From Ursus arctos (Eukaryota; Chordata; Mammalia; Carnivora; Ursidae), in NCBI RefSeq assembly GCF_023065955.2, contig NW_026622985.1, forward strand, positions 76,993,931-77,057,930: a stretch of DNA of 64,000 bases. The letters are read 5' to 3'. Shown here in pieces: positions 49,709 to 63,300 of this stretch (the first letter of the stretch is position 1; each line of letters starts with the position of its first letter). The notes under the pieces were generated by a model. It was not told the origin of the DNA and ran no database searches. It saw only the letters and a list, made by a program, of their open reading frames with translations. Made by a program: the position numbers and the translations under genes.

Positions 49709-49709
<1 letters not shown>
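49161..49709. other. Unassigned sequence, possibly an old inverted L1 3' UTR
   Basis: The stretch 49200-49470 ('aacatctggacatctctaaa', 'gagaacagatcacattttct') vaguely resembles an inverted old L1 3' end. Not strong enough to call. Confidence 0.35.

Positions 49710-49804
<95 letters not shown>
49710..49804. repeat. (GT)28(GA)19 compound microsatellite
   Basis: TG/GT run to about 49767, then a GA run to 49804. The minus-strand open frame 49696-49977 crosses it and is not a gene. Confidence 0.98.
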
Positions 49805-49807
<3 letters not shown>

Positions 49808-50466
49808 CTCTCCAGGTTTAAGTCATAGGGAGTACTCTGCTCTCTAGCAGTGCACCTTGGGAAATTGCTTTCAGCTGTTACCCCCCTCACAACTTCCACT
49901 GTCTGCAAGCCATCACTTTGGTGGAATCTTCGAATGGCTTGGAATTGCTTAGCCTCGCTTTCCTGCTGTGCCTTCATCTAGTCTTTGGTAGTTGAAATTT
50001 CAGAGTGTCTGTGGGAAGGGTTTTCTCTGGGCTCTTGCCCTCCCTTCACCAGGAGAGACCCTGGAATAAAAAGAAACTGCTGTCTTATGGGTGTCTCTCA
50101 GCTCTTCTTTCCCCCGTCCCTTGTCTTGGGGGAAAAGGAGCTTGCACTTAGGTGAAGTCCCACATGCCTCTCCTCTCTTGATGTCTTTTGATAGACTTCC
50201 ATGTGAATTATACAAATATCCGTAAGTGTTTACTGATTGCAGACTAGTTCTCTTGGAGGAGCTCCTCTAATACTCAATCTGGGACAAACTCACAGGAGAC
50301 TGGATGGGACAGATGGTCACATATAAGTTTCCATTTTCAAATTTAAAATGAAAAGGAGTTAAAATTTAAGCATCAAAATATTTTTTTTAGAATGCCTTAT
50401 AAAATAGCCTTTCAACACTTTGAAAGGAGGGCTTGCAAGTACCATACCCTTACTTCATATCATTTC
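49805..50466. other. Unassigned sequence, no gene seen
   Basis: Higher GC than the average here. Open frame 50000-50215 (minus) has no recognisable product. Confidence 0.4.
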
Positions 50467-50898
50467 CTAAGGATCTACTCTAATAGTTGTTTTTATCTGG
50501 TATTTATTTTCCCATTGCCCTGGATCTGAGTTCTGCTTCTTGGTCCCAGCTCCCTCAGCTACATACTTTGTTTGGATTGCTAACTTGGAACTAGAATCAT
50601 GACAGATATAACCTCTAGGGTTCCCCCTCAGCTTGCTAATTTGTAGCACGTTGGTCACATTCGAGACTAATGTCTGCTCCTTGAACATTAACTCAGGTTC
50701 AGAACCTTGTTGTGAAAGCTTACAATTGACTCTGCATCTTGTATCAGACAAAAATAGTGCCCACGGGGCACTGCAGGGCCAAGACTGGAGATCATAGTGA
50801 CGGTTTCTTCCTCTTCGACGTAAGGGTGACCTCCAGCTGTAAGCAATGGGGTATAGGTAATAGAGAAATAACTGAATCTTAGAACCCAGCATTCTCAT
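50467..50898 (-). other. 143-codon open frame, unidentified
   Basis: The longest open frame in the window, running from an ATG (complement of 50896-50898) to a TAG (complement of 50467-50469). The start MRMLGSKIQLFLYYL is hydrophobic; the middle is basic (RRRGRNRHY). No domain, signal peptide or family recognised. It could be chance, an exon-like accident, or a stretch of an unrecognised old element. No promoter, poly(A) signal or splice context supports a gene. Confidence 0.15.
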
Positions 50899-51940
50899 TT
50901 ACCAACAGCCAACAACACAGATGTTTCATCATTTGGGAGCATTTACTAGAGACTCTGAGGCAGCATCCCTCTTTCTCCTACACATTTGGTTGTACCAGGA
51001 GACTCTAATTTCCAGGTTTCTACTGGAGTGGGGAGAAGGCGACATATGCCTCTACCATTCATACATATCCTACTGCTGGATGACACCTTAGAATTTCCAG
51101 CAGCACTTTGCAATGCCATTTAATATCCACTATTCAGAGTCTGACAGATAACAGGGACAGTGACCCACGATAGTACACATTGACTCATTTCTACAGAGCT
51201 ATTCTGGAATTATTCTGGAAGCTATTCTGACACACTGTAGACACCATCCTGTGAAGAACTCTAAGGAACCTACATAATGTCCTGGCCAAATCTTCTGAAT
51301 ATTCCAGCATTCTGAATTGGTTGATCTCCTGTTTCTGATACAGTTACTGCTAGTGTTTCATCCTCACCTTCTTGAGGCTATGGTTACTTGGTTTCCTCAC
51401 ACACTCAAGATTACGCATATTCCTGGAGCTGGTGGTATATATGCACCACCCACTGATATCTACAGAAACAACTTCCCTTTCGATTCAATAAAACTTAACC
51501 ATTGAATCCCATTCCGCAATGACAATACTCTATATAAATTCTCCCTCTAAAATGCTCAACCCACTGGAGACCTTTGTCCTCACCCTAGGCTGAATCATAA
51601 CCACAGGCACAGTGGCATGTACTATAGGTAAGTTAAACTTTAGGAGCAGAGTACTCCCTGAAACTTAAGGCAGTGATCAACTTGGGGACAATATTCTGAT
51701 CCTAGTTCTTGATCTCATTTTAATGTACTTTTGATTCAAAAAGATCTTGTAGTTAGAGGCAGTGATCAATGAGACCAATGGTGTTGAAGTGCAAGAAAGA
51801 AAAATATTAACTCAGGGATGCCTAGTATCACATGTATGCACCTTTGCGTTACACTGGGATTTTTCTGGTTGTCAGCTCATAACCAATCATCTTCTAAAGA
51901 CTTAAAATAACTACTACACTTCACATTTCTATTAACCTAC
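50899..51940. other. Unassigned sequence, no gene seen
   Basis: Open frame 51317-51505 has no recognisable product. The region may be an unrecognised old retroelement but no diagnostic motif was seen. Confidence 0.4.
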
Positions 51941-52052
51941 TTTTTTTCAAGTAGGCTCTAACATGGGGCTTGAAGACACAACCCTGAGATCAAGACCTGA
52001 GCTGAGATCAAGAGTCAGATGCTTAAAACCAACTAAGCCACCCAGGCACCCC
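51941..52052 (-). mobile_element. Short, older SINEC, minus strand
   Basis: 'aacatggggcttgaagacac', 'aaccctgagatcaagacctg', 'agagtcagatgcttaaaacc', head 'ctaagccacccaggcacccc'. Like the copy at 4367 it lacks the long GA-rich part. It is the last SINEC in the window. Confidence 0.88.
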
Positions 52053-55000
52053 TCTATTATTCTAATTTCTAAGGTTTCCTGTTGGCTCCCATTTCATTGG
52101 CCATTCCTATTCCAAAAATTCTGAAAAAAAAAAATGTGATATGCATGGGAAATAATTTAAGACATGGAAGCAGGATTGTACCAATTTTCCACAAGTGTTC
52201 AGTGCTCTTCGTTCTTGCCAAATATTCCCTTCCCCTCTAAAGATGAGGATGAGGCAAGTGGCAAACAAAGGATTATCCCTTCTCTATCTTGCCATGCTAT
52301 CTACATTGTTAACCAATGTCCTAATCAGCTCTGTGAAGAATACTTCTTTATAAAGGTAGGTCTCAACTGTAGCCTGAAACATCATTATACAGGAACATGA
52401 TGATACCTTGTAGTATTTAGTATCACTATTGCCTTCCCATCTGAGTTATATGCCAAGTCAATGTCACCAAGCCTGCTTCCATTGTACTTGGAGTGAGTGA
52501 TTTTTCAGACTTTTGTCCCTCAAGTAAATATTTATTTTAAGCCCAACCACACACTGATTCCAGCTTAGGCTTAAACTGGGTCTCCTATTACACGTTTATG
52601 ATAAACTCCTTCATCTAAATTATTTATGCAACTATTTTCTCTTTCTTACTTGAGGATAGGAGCCTTAGGGACATCTTTATTCATTGTTGCATATCAAGTT
52701 TGAAGGCAATTTGTTGTACATGGTAGGTAGTAATACAAAAGTAGGACTGAGAAAAAGTGAGCAGACAGGAAAGAGAAAAGAAAGCAGAAAATAAGGGGTG
52801 GGGTAGGAGACAGAAGCCAAAGTTTAATAGCTTCAAAATCTTCCATCGTGAGAGGTAAGATTTACTAAAACAGCCTAATAATGCTTACAACACAGCCAAA
52901 AAAATAATGAAACATTTATAACAAAGTAAAAACTTTCCACTTGTAAAACTTACGTCATCACAAGAAGAAAGCAATAGAGCTTAGGAATTAAGGCAACAGA
53001 GAAATCTTTAAAGAGTAACAATGAGACCAAAAAATGCCATGGTCTGTCAGATTCATGTCATCCACTAAGATAAGCGAACAAAATCCTGACTCCCAATTCC
53101 TATATCATCAATCTGTTAACATTTAATAATTTAAACTGTAAAACAGAATACTGTTTTATCTAACAGTTATTAAAGCTAAAAGACAAATGGGCGCATTTGT
53201 ATGGGCCGGTTACGCATCAACTTTAACATTTCTTAACTTTTTATATCATTTACAAAACGGATTCCTTTAAGATGTAGATATGAAGTGAAATCAACTATTA
53301 AAACACCATACACTCCACTCCACATCCTTGGGCACATTTTATCGCTTTGGCAACAAAAATGCTTAAGGGTTATCCCTGTCAGGCAGAGTCCTGTTGTTTT
53401 ATATGAATGACATGCTTCACAAAAATGCCTCCTAGTTCTCTAGACCAGTCACTACATCCTTATTAAAATGCAGATGCTCTCTTCCTATTCCACACATAGT
53501 GAATAAAAATCTGACACTGAGAACAACGAATCTTTATTAAAATGATTTCCAAATGATTGGAATGCAGATATCCTGGCTCTTGTCCTCCGACTGACATTTA
53601 GAATCACTCTTCAGAGCTCCATATTGCCCATGTCCTTCACTATCCAAAAAGCTGATTGCTTGGATCTCACTTCTAATGTATTTAGGCATCATCACTGTCT
53701 ACCGTACTTCTAGTTCCCAGTGTGTTCACATTTTGGCTGGGCCCATCAATGCCCAAACTCCGTACTCACCAAATTCCATTTTTAATGTGATAACCAGACA
53801 GTTATTTTGAACCATCTGAAATATGCGAGGACGTCATTCTTTACTCCAAGTAGTCCAAGTGCATAAAATGACAAATCTGAGGTCGATTTAATGATATCTT
53901 TGAAAGAATAGTGAGTTCATTTGCCACAACTATGCTCAAAATGGACCTTCTCCTGTAGTTAAGCCTCAGTACATGGAGTCTAGCTCCAACATACTGCCAG
54001 TCCAGAGGCTGGTGCTCAGACTGCTCTGAACTGACATAGTAGAATGAGCATGGCCAGAGGAGAGAACACACTCAAAACAGGGTCAGGATTACCCTTTCCC
54101 AACCTCCTTGCAATACTGTGTAGATGCCTTTTTCCTCTCTTAGAAGCTATTTCTAGAATATGTGCATCTAACAGTCCCTACAGGCTGGCATAATTAGAAA
54201 AGGAGAAAAGTAGATGCTTCTGTTTTGTAATTGTATGCCCAGACAACGAGAATTATCACAATGAATCATTGCCAGGTTTGGTATCCTGGCCAAAGTTTTA
54301 AGGAGTTCAGGGCATTTTGAAGAGGCCTGAGATTCTTAGGCTTTTGTCAGTAACTACAAAACTCAGAGCTTAGTGTCAGCGTTTTAAAGAGGAAAGATAA
54401 TTTCTTATGGATTTGAACTTTCAGTTGAAAACCAGATTATTGCATTAAGACAAAAATGTCATTAATGCATTCAAATCTTTATCTGTTAGAAAGGCCAGAT
54501 AGAAGATAAATCAAAATATGAGATCAACATAGAAGTATTTTTTTTTTAAACTGGAAGTCTTGAGATACTTAAAGAAATCCCACAGTGTCACTTAGAAATA
54601 GGATCCATATGTGCAATAATTGAGTATATCAAGTATGGGATACTGTAAGATTAGAGAACGCACGAGACTATAAAACAAGAGGCTGAACAGAAAGACACAC
54701 ATCCTGTTTTTCAGGTAAAATCTTCTAGGTGATCTAGAAATGCAATTATTTGATCAAGCGTTTTAAAGAAATTGCATTTCGTGTGGCAAGGACTGGAGTT
54801 AGTATTCTGACATTTGAATAAGTAGAGGAAGACATAAGAAGATAGGCTATGTCTAGATGACTGTGTAAACTGCTTCCTTTTTTGCTACCAAATATTGAGA
54901 TGTCACATAACCACACAGAATGCTGTTATAAGGATTCAACAAGGACTTTTAAATTAGAAGTATATTTTTATGCAGCACAATTAGGGAATAGAATATGAAA

Positions 55001-56289
55001 ACACATAAACCTATATGATACAACCAGGTAATTTGGAACTTTGAGAATATATTAGGAAGAAGTAACTGAACTTCTAAAGCATACATTCCAAAATTACAGC
55101 AGTGAATGCAACAAAGTTTATTTCACACTCAATATAATTCATGTGATGGCAGATGCCCTTGTACACAATGGTTTGGAGACCCAAGCTCCCCAATCTTACA
55201 TGATCACCCACCATTAGGACCAGGAAGTTTATCAAGTCTATTGCTCAACCAACAAATGGGGTGAGATAATTTTGGAGGTGTTTTTTTATGGGCTAGTCCT
55301 AGGAGTACATCACTTTTACCCAAATTCCATGGATACACCCAAGTAATGGAAACTAGAGAAAGATGTTCTAGTACTGTGATCAGGAAGAAAAAACAATTTG
55401 GTATAATTATGACTGATCTTTGAAATAGAAAGTTAAATTAAATTTTCTTTATTAAGCATCTTAATGAATTTCATGAGTTAATTCAACAAGTTACACATTG
55501 AAAATCACATGAGCTAAATATAAATTTCTTCATACAAAAATGATTTAGTTCCAATAAGCAATTTGCACACTATGTAGGTTAATGGTTTGCAATGAATATT
55601 TTTTCCTTGAAATATTCCATTGCCAGTAATTCTTATTCTTTCAGTGCACGAAAGGTTAGCAAATTCTAATGGGTCAACATAATATGGTGTTTTAATGGCA
55701 TGCAGGAGTTCCACAATGGATTTTGTTTTAAGAAAAAGGATTTATCTTTTGGTAGTTAACACAATTCCTTTTAAATATAGAAATATGTTTAAGAGCTATG
55801 ATGTGACTAGAGACCATGTTATAATAAGTCTATAATAATTAGATTTCATAAACAAGTTATCCTAAGTTTGTTTTCTGCAATTGGTTAGAATAGTATATTT
55901 AGCACATTAGTAGTAGCTAACAGTTGATGCCTGTGATAAAAATTCAGAAGCAATCATTTCGAATAATGTTTTAAAAATCCTTACCATCGAATTTTTCCAA
56001 TCCAAATACATTAAAAAAGGCAAAGTACAGTGATAGGTCTTACTTCATTTAAAGATGGATAGTTGGGTTATTATTTCTTGGACGTTTTAAAGTTTGAAAA
56101 GTCAAAAAAGGCATAAAAAAAACTACCAGGAAGTTGGGGAAAATATAAAATGAATAATGACCTTATGGAGAATATTGTTTTTAGTAGGTTTTGTGATTTT
56201 ATTCTGGTTATCAGAGGAAAGGTGTTTTTGTTATTCTTAGTATTTTGTGTGACATTGAATGAAGGAATCCATGAGAGGGTCCGGGCCCA
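52053..56289. other. SINE-free, gene-free stretch
   Basis: Only weak old repeats: an L2-like end at 52640-52745 ('gataggagccttagggacat', 'catggtaggtag') and a MER5/MER20-like piece at about 53440-53570 ('attaaaatgcagatgctctc', 'gattggaatgcagat'). The open frames 52164-52400, 53841-54071 and 55514-55714 have no recognisable product. Confidence 0.45.
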
Positions 56290-56430
56290 TGTGTGAGTTG
56301 CTCAGGCTTAGTAACCGGGAAAATGACCTTCCTTCCCTGAGCCTCATTTTCCTTACTTAGAAGATGCTGTCTACAGCATTCAGTTCACCGGTTGAATATG
56401 AGAACATATAAATGGAAGAACCAGTATTTG
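56290..56430 (+). mobile_element. Probable MIR fragment
   Basis: 'ccttccctgagcctcatttt', 'ccttacttagaagatgctgt' fit the centre of a MIR; the rest is eroded. Confidence 0.55.
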
Positions 56431-57689
56431 GGATCAAGTCAGAATCATGGGGTAAAGCAATCTTACCACATGGAAATAAGTCTGTGGCTCATTTAACTGT
56501 TTCTTTCAAATGAATGAAATATACATAGGGCAAAGTATAAGCATAAAGTTAATGATTAGGAAGGGATTCTACAGAGGTAGGAATGCTAACAACTCTAGGA
56601 TGCTATTAATAGCAAAGCATCACTATTCCCTCAAATGAAATCGAAGGTGGCCGCATGTGGGGTTCCCGCAGGAACCCCAGTAGGTTACAGAGCGAAGCCC
56701 TGGTATTCTTTACGAAATCCTCTGTACCTGAACAGAATTCCTCCACTGAATTGAATGCTACTTGCAACTAGTCACTCTAGTGCAGCAGAGGGTTAACCAA
56801 TCTCAGTTCCTGCCTCTTTCACAACATAAAGAAAGGTTGTTTTAGAGATCAGATGACTTTTAGCTAGAGTAAGTACAGCAGCAAAGCAGTGAATGTTGTT
56901 GTCTGGGAAATACAGAAATGCGAGAGGTAATCAATTTCTTCCAATCTTCATTTTGCTCACCCACTTGATTTGAAACCACATATTGCTTCTCCCAAAATTA
57001 ACAGTTAAGGCATCTCTTACAACTCAACATGCATTACAGTGTACACTCAATTTTGACTATATTGAAAACCCCATCATAAAAGATCTTCTGAGGCATCTAG
57101 ATTTAAAATAACAGCATTTTCTAGTTAAGCCAGCAAATTTAAATACATAGAAATACAGAGATTTCTGAAGAATTAGCTCTCTGGTATAAGCTATGGTTAA
57201 CTATGTGCATATTTATTCATTTATTTTACACAATATGCTCATTTGTTTCAGAAGTAGACAGTCCAGTTTCGGTGTTCATTGTAAGCTCAATTTGGTTTTA
57301 CGTCCTTACTGTGCTTTCTTGGCATCTGCTTTTATGGAAATATAGCTGGTCATTAACACAGCTTTGCACGCCTTACAACTGTGTTGTTTTTCATGCAAAA
57401 TAGACATTTGTAAAATAATTACAGATGGGAAAGTATGCCCCATGGAATTTTTTCTTCATTACAAAATTATCCTGTTCTGATCATTTTTACATCCACTTCA
57501 TTATAAGGGGAGAACACAGGGAAAATAAAATACTTCCGTTATGATAGCAATCTTAAAAGTATTTGTTCTTACAAAGTGGGAAGTGATGGATTATGTATAT
57601 ATAAAAGGAATGATTTTGGAAAGATCTAATAAATTACTTCCAATCCCTCTCCTTTTTACCATCCTCTCCATTCTCTAAGAACAATTTCT
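56431..57689. other. Unassigned sequence, no gene seen
   Basis: Contains a small perfect hairpin at 56659-56678 (ggggttcc, loop cgca, ggaacccc). Otherwise AT-rich with no repeat recognised. Confidence 0.45.
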
Positions 57690-58300
57690 CTCAGCCACAT
57701 CTGAGGCTCCTGGTAAAATTCCAGATGTACTAGTCATGGTAGATTTGGCAGCTAAAATCCAGAAGAGGAAGATTTGCCATAAAGTATTGCTTATTCATCC
57801 CTACAACCAGCTTCTCTTCCATCGTTCAGTAGGATAACCTTGAGCTGGATATTCTTTATATAATAATAATTTCAGATCCTTTTCTACCCTTCACCCTGCC
57901 ATGTGTCCCAGAAAATTGATGTATATGGGCTGCTTCAACTGGAATCCCTTGCCTTCTAACTCCCTGCTGGGTTTAGCCATTGGGAAGCACTAACATGATT
58001 TCCGAGAAGAGACAGGCTGAGGATGTAACTGCCTGACACCATCACTGCCAAGGCTTCAGTTGGCCATATCTGTACCCTTCTACTGAAGTCCACAGCTCCT
58101 CTTGTGCGGTCCTGTGCTAAAACTTTTATTCTTCAGTTTTTGGTACTTCTTCCTCTACCAACTCAAGCCAAATGGTGACAATGTCTTCAAATTGGAATTA
58201 GCTTGATAATACCATCATCCTTTCGGGATTTCCTTTGCTAATATATTGTATGTAGTCACTTCATTAAGTTGTCTGATCATCTATTTCATCATCTACTCCT
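57690..58300 (+). repeat. Possible ancient LTR remnant
   Basis: 'ctaactccctgctgggttta', 'gaagtccacagctcctcttg', 'ttcctttgctaatatattgt' recall an old mammalian LTR. The match is by impression and weak. Confidence 0.3.
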
Positions 58301-60167
58301 ATTGGGTTTCTGTGGAAATAGACGCACAAAAGGATTGAGATTTGAGTTCCAGAATGACAGACTGTTAGCACTGGAAAGGAGTTTCACACATATATTCATG
58401 ATGAAAATGAGACTCAAATAGAAAGTATCCTGCCCAAGTCACAAAGCTGGAGATGAGACTATAGCCAAAGTCTTTCAAGTCCAAACTGGGGTTTTGTTTT
58501 GTTTTGTTTTTAACCTTAACGTACTGTATTTGATCATCCAGAATCCAAACATGAGATGAATCAACAAGGATATGCATTTTGCTTTATTTCCTTATCTTGT
58601 TTTTAAATGTTTTTGAGGAAGATTCATATGAACAGTGGAAATGAAAGAAACAGGATAGACAGAAGGAAGACTATAACATTTGAGGAATATATTGTAGGGA
58701 CACTGGTAATTGCATTTTAAATTTTCAGCCATTAGAAATATTCATGTTAGCATCCTCAGTTTATCTCCAGTTTATGCTGAGAGCAGATCCAGAGTGCAGA
58801 GTAAATTCTATGTCTAAATCATTTAATGCACAGCTGCCAACATCATGTTAAAAAGGCTCATTATTTCATGAATGGGCTCAAGAGGGGCTTCAAGTCTATT
58901 TCAGTGATGAAAAAAATTTCTATTAGATGATAGGCCTTCCCAGGATAGACCTAAAACTCCCTGAAACTAAGAAAAATTTCACTTTTCTCACCTGTAACCA
59001 ATTTTTTAATGTCTTCTGGAAGGCTACACACATTTCAAGCACTCAAAAATAGCTTCCAAGAAGAACCCTCAGCACTTTTTATTGCCCCTCATATAAAGGT
59101 ACTTCTAAAAAAGCGGATTAAGATATAATTACTTTGTGCTTTCCCACAGGCAAGGCAGTATGGGGAAAATGAAAATAAATTATTTTGTAATCTGATCGGG
59201 GAGAAAGCTGTCCTTTAATTGGCAACCATATCTGTGCATGCAGAACTCAGTAATTCAACAAACCCAGGAAAGAGTGTGTAGTGCACACACACAAAGCAAT
59301 TCATTGAGCTGTCCTCAATAAGTTATGTTTCACTTTTCAAAGCTTTTCTTAATGGAAAAAAATAGAAACAATATAACACACTGTGATATTATCATTCTAA
59401 TAGTATAATTCAATTGCTAAATGTCGTTAAGTCCAAATTCCACAAGCGTCTGTCACAGACAAATATCTAGAATTTCACTGAGTATCACAGAAAACATCTC
59501 TGCCCTAGAATATAAATCAGGGGATGATTTGAAAAAAGGTGTCAGTTGATTTTATATTCAAAGAGAGTGTACAGTAAAATAACCAATATCTATGGCAGTA
59601 ATGAATAACATCAGGTCATGAGCTTCATAAAAGCTCCATAGCTTTGAATCTGGCTTTTGGTATAATTTTGAACACAGCCTACACACGCTTATACATCAAA
59701 AAAAGATTAATGGGAAAAATATACAAATCAGTCAGTCCATCAGTATGAAACAGCTACCAAAGATAATCGTGAGACATGGAGGAATGAATGACCTGGCACA
59801 TTTCTTCTAACAGAATGAGGACCACTACAATGGTCATCATCAGGAGCTGGCGAAGTGTGATGCAGCCCTCATATGCATCAGGCTAGCCTTTGGGATCCAG
59901 GATGCCCCTGAGTGTCAGGGACTGGTCCAGAAACCAGAAAGTGATGGCAACAGACCCAACTGATGTTTTCCCCCAAATCCTGTGGTTTGACCATTACTTC
60001 TCAGCATAAAAAAGCAACATGAAAATAGGAAAAATAGCTAATATTACATGAGATTAGATGTTTATCTTATTTATCTCTGTTTTTCCAGAACCTATCACAG
60101 TGCCATTAAATGCTGGTGCTTGTAGTCAAGTCATTAAATGGTAGATTGCGTGGAATTAACTAGAGCC
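58301..60167. other. Unassigned sequence, no gene seen
   Basis: A (gtttt)n-like run lies at 58491-58511. The minus strand of 59770-60000 has one frame with a run of hydrophobic codons (QLLMMTIVVVLILL) broken by stops; no family recognised. Confidence 0.4.
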
Positions 60168-60345
60168 TGCCCCTTTGCTGCTAGGCATCTGTTGTACAGA
60201 CTTGAACGAGTTGTTTCAAATCTGAGCTTCAGTTTCAACATCTGAAGACTGGGACTCATACTAGTACCACCTCCTGGGGTTTTTTTCCCCCCCTCCAAGA
60301 ATGAGAGGAGATAATCACAAAATGTACTTTTTGGACTTTAACAGA
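60168..60345 (+). mobile_element. MIR
   Basis: 'gacttgaacgagttgtttca', 'tgagcttcagtttcaacatc', 'gaagactgggactcatacta', 'gtaccacctcctgggg', 'gagaggagataatcacaaaa' in MIR order, with a T/C run inserted at 60280-60294. Confidence 0.8.
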
Positions 60346-63300
60346 TTAAAGACAGAAGGCTTGTGTTTGTGTGGCTATTTTAATATTTTGTGGGTTTAAA
60401 AGGAGTGCTAATTTTGTCATTGGCATTCTTCTGATTCATATATGGTTAGATTTACATAACAGGTTTATTTTCCTCAAGAGATTCAATAATTTCAATGAAA
60501 AATGACTTGTAAAGGCTTTTATTAACACATGAGGCCTTATTGAAGATTGATCATCATTTTTCCAACACAGATGAGAGAAGTTTCCATAACAAAGACACAA
60601 ACAGAGCTGTGAAACCTAGCATTTCAGGACATGTCTAAACACAGAACACGTTCCCCATGAAGAAGGTCCTACTGGCATGAGAACCCATGGAACCTTAGCA
60701 GTGAGAAAATGACTGAACACACCTTCCAGCAAGCCCTGAGGATCCGTGATGGACAATCTGGGACAGGGACAAAAAGGAAGTGGATTAGACGGCACAAAGC
60801 AGTGCAGTCCTGGCAGCTCAGGGAGCTTCTAAAATAAAATTCTTAATAACTGAGAAATTTCTAGAGGTGCTATAAGCAAATTTATCCCTGCGAGAGAACG
60901 AGGTCCTTTCTCTTCACCTCTAGAAAACGTTATAGCATCTCATGTTAGTGATGATAGAAATAACTCAATTGGCAAACAGAAAAGTAGCTACAGATGAGAA
61001 GTGAGGGCAGAAGGGACAGAAAAAAAAAATCAATACTTGAGTACTGTTCAGTATTATTGAGGCAACAAAAATGGTGGGAGTTCCTTGAAATACATGTATT
61101 TCCATATTCCCAATACATGGATCTTTGGGTTTGGGAACAAGAAATGAGAATTATCTAAATCATAGGTTATTCATAGACCATTTCCAGCATTCTTCATATT
61201 CTTTACTCTTTAAGATAATAAAATGTTCACTTCGTTAAAAATATTGCGGTACAAAGATTTTGGCCTTATAACAAATAATCAAACACTGGAAAACACTAGC
61301 AAACATTATTGGCTAGTTTTTGAACAACAGTTGGATCTCCTATCAAGGTTAAAAAGACTATTTCTAAAATGTGTTACTTCTTGAAACACTGTTACAAGAT
61401 TTGTATAAAGTACACTATGTACAAACTTATTAATATCTATTAGCAGGAATGACTCACCATCAACAAAAGACAGGACCACTATGAACAAACACATAACACA
61501 GAAGCAGCTATGATCAAGCCTGGCTGATCAAGTCGTGATCGATTGTCTCCCAAGTGTTTCTGTGCTTGTTTTCAGAAATGTCAGATTTAACCTTTGACTC
61601 TGAACATCAACATTTCCTGTTCTTGCTTTAAACTTGATATCAGTGTTTTCCTTAAAATCAGGAATACCTCTAGGTAGACTGTCAGGCTTTAATTCTTTCA
61701 AGAGAATTAAAATACTTTTCCTCAGGCTCCCGATTTCTCAACTAATTTTTAAAAATTTGGATGCAGAAAAACAAACTTCTGGAGAATCACAGGAGAAGAC
61801 ATTTCTGCTTGGAAATCCTATGCAAGACAGTCTGTGTTAATAAATGGCAGGACAGACAGGCAATATCTAGAGTTATCTAAACATAAGCTCTTGATTTCTT
61901 GATTTCCTTACTCTCACACTGAGTCTTCTCAATCTTACTTTAAATTTATTCTCAACACATCATCTCTCCAGCTGTAAGCCTACCACTCCCATGTCTCCTT
62001 GCCATGACACAACAGTCTTAGGTGGATTTCAGCATTTCAGCCCCCCCTCCTCAGGTGTGCACACCTGACCTAAGAAAAAAATCTTCTGTAGCTGGCTTTA
62101 AAAAATATGATGGGTCAATTAGATTGCTTTCCTGGAAACTTGAATTAGAAAACCAGAAGCAATTGTTGGTTACCTAGGGATCTTGAAACAGATAATTCAT
62201 GAGGTTGAGTCTGGGGAAAAAAACAGAAAATTTATGAAACAGAGTCAGGACTGAGGTTGGTGCCCTAGCAAGCCAAAACTACTCACAAGCCGAGACTATT
62301 AAAGAATAGAAATAATAAATTAGGAAAAAAGACAAAAGAGCAAGCAGCCCACATACTGAGATTAGAGAGAACACGTAGCTCCTAAGAAATGACAAGAGAA
62401 CCTTTGATTTCCTACTACTTAGTTTCAGTCCCTGTAAGACTGTGCGTCCTATCTTTGGATACAATTGTCTGCTATCTTTATAAGAAAATATATTTCCCCT
62501 TGTTTTTTGTGGAGTTAGCTGCAGAGTCTTTCTTGAAACTAAAATGACCGTAACTAGAACAGATTACGTTGCCTGAAAAAGCCCATGTGTGTATGTTTAT
62601 GGAAAGTCTGTTTCACCTCAACGTAGGAGTTTATTTTTAGATATGCTTTTATCTGCTACCTCTGTTGGAGAAAGGAGAATAAATCTTGCTCGAAGGAGCT
62701 CTTACTTTTAGGAAAGGAACCAGTTCAAAAATAGAATAGAAAACAATGGGAATCATCGTTTGTTACCTCCTCCCAATGTCAGTCCTATAACCTGAAAACT
62801 CAGCTTTACATAATGAGAGCTCCATCCATCACATAGCTACAATTGCAGAAGAAATTTAGTTTTGCAGGAACAAGCAATTAATACAAATAATAGCAAATGA
62901 GGATCCCTTAACCAGCTTAAAGATGGCATTTTACACCATCACAGCATTCAGTTAATGCAAATTTTTATTGCAACTATTAGTGTTCCATTGACTTAAACTA
63001 AGCATTCTTTTTTCAACATGAAAGCCGCACAAATCAACATGTATTTGTAACTTACAGCCCTGATAGCCGAGCTTAAGTCTGAATAGGAAGTACTTCATGT
63101 CATAGAAAGGTACAGACAAGACTATGGCTGATACTAAACAGAAGGATATTATATCAGGCGAACTCAGAAAAAGTCTGCTAATTATATGCCAGGACTCTAA
63201 AGGAATAAGATTAATGTCCTTATATAACTTAATAAACCCTACTTAATTATGTTATAGTCACACTACTATAACCTTAGACCAAATTTGTAAAGTGCGGTTA

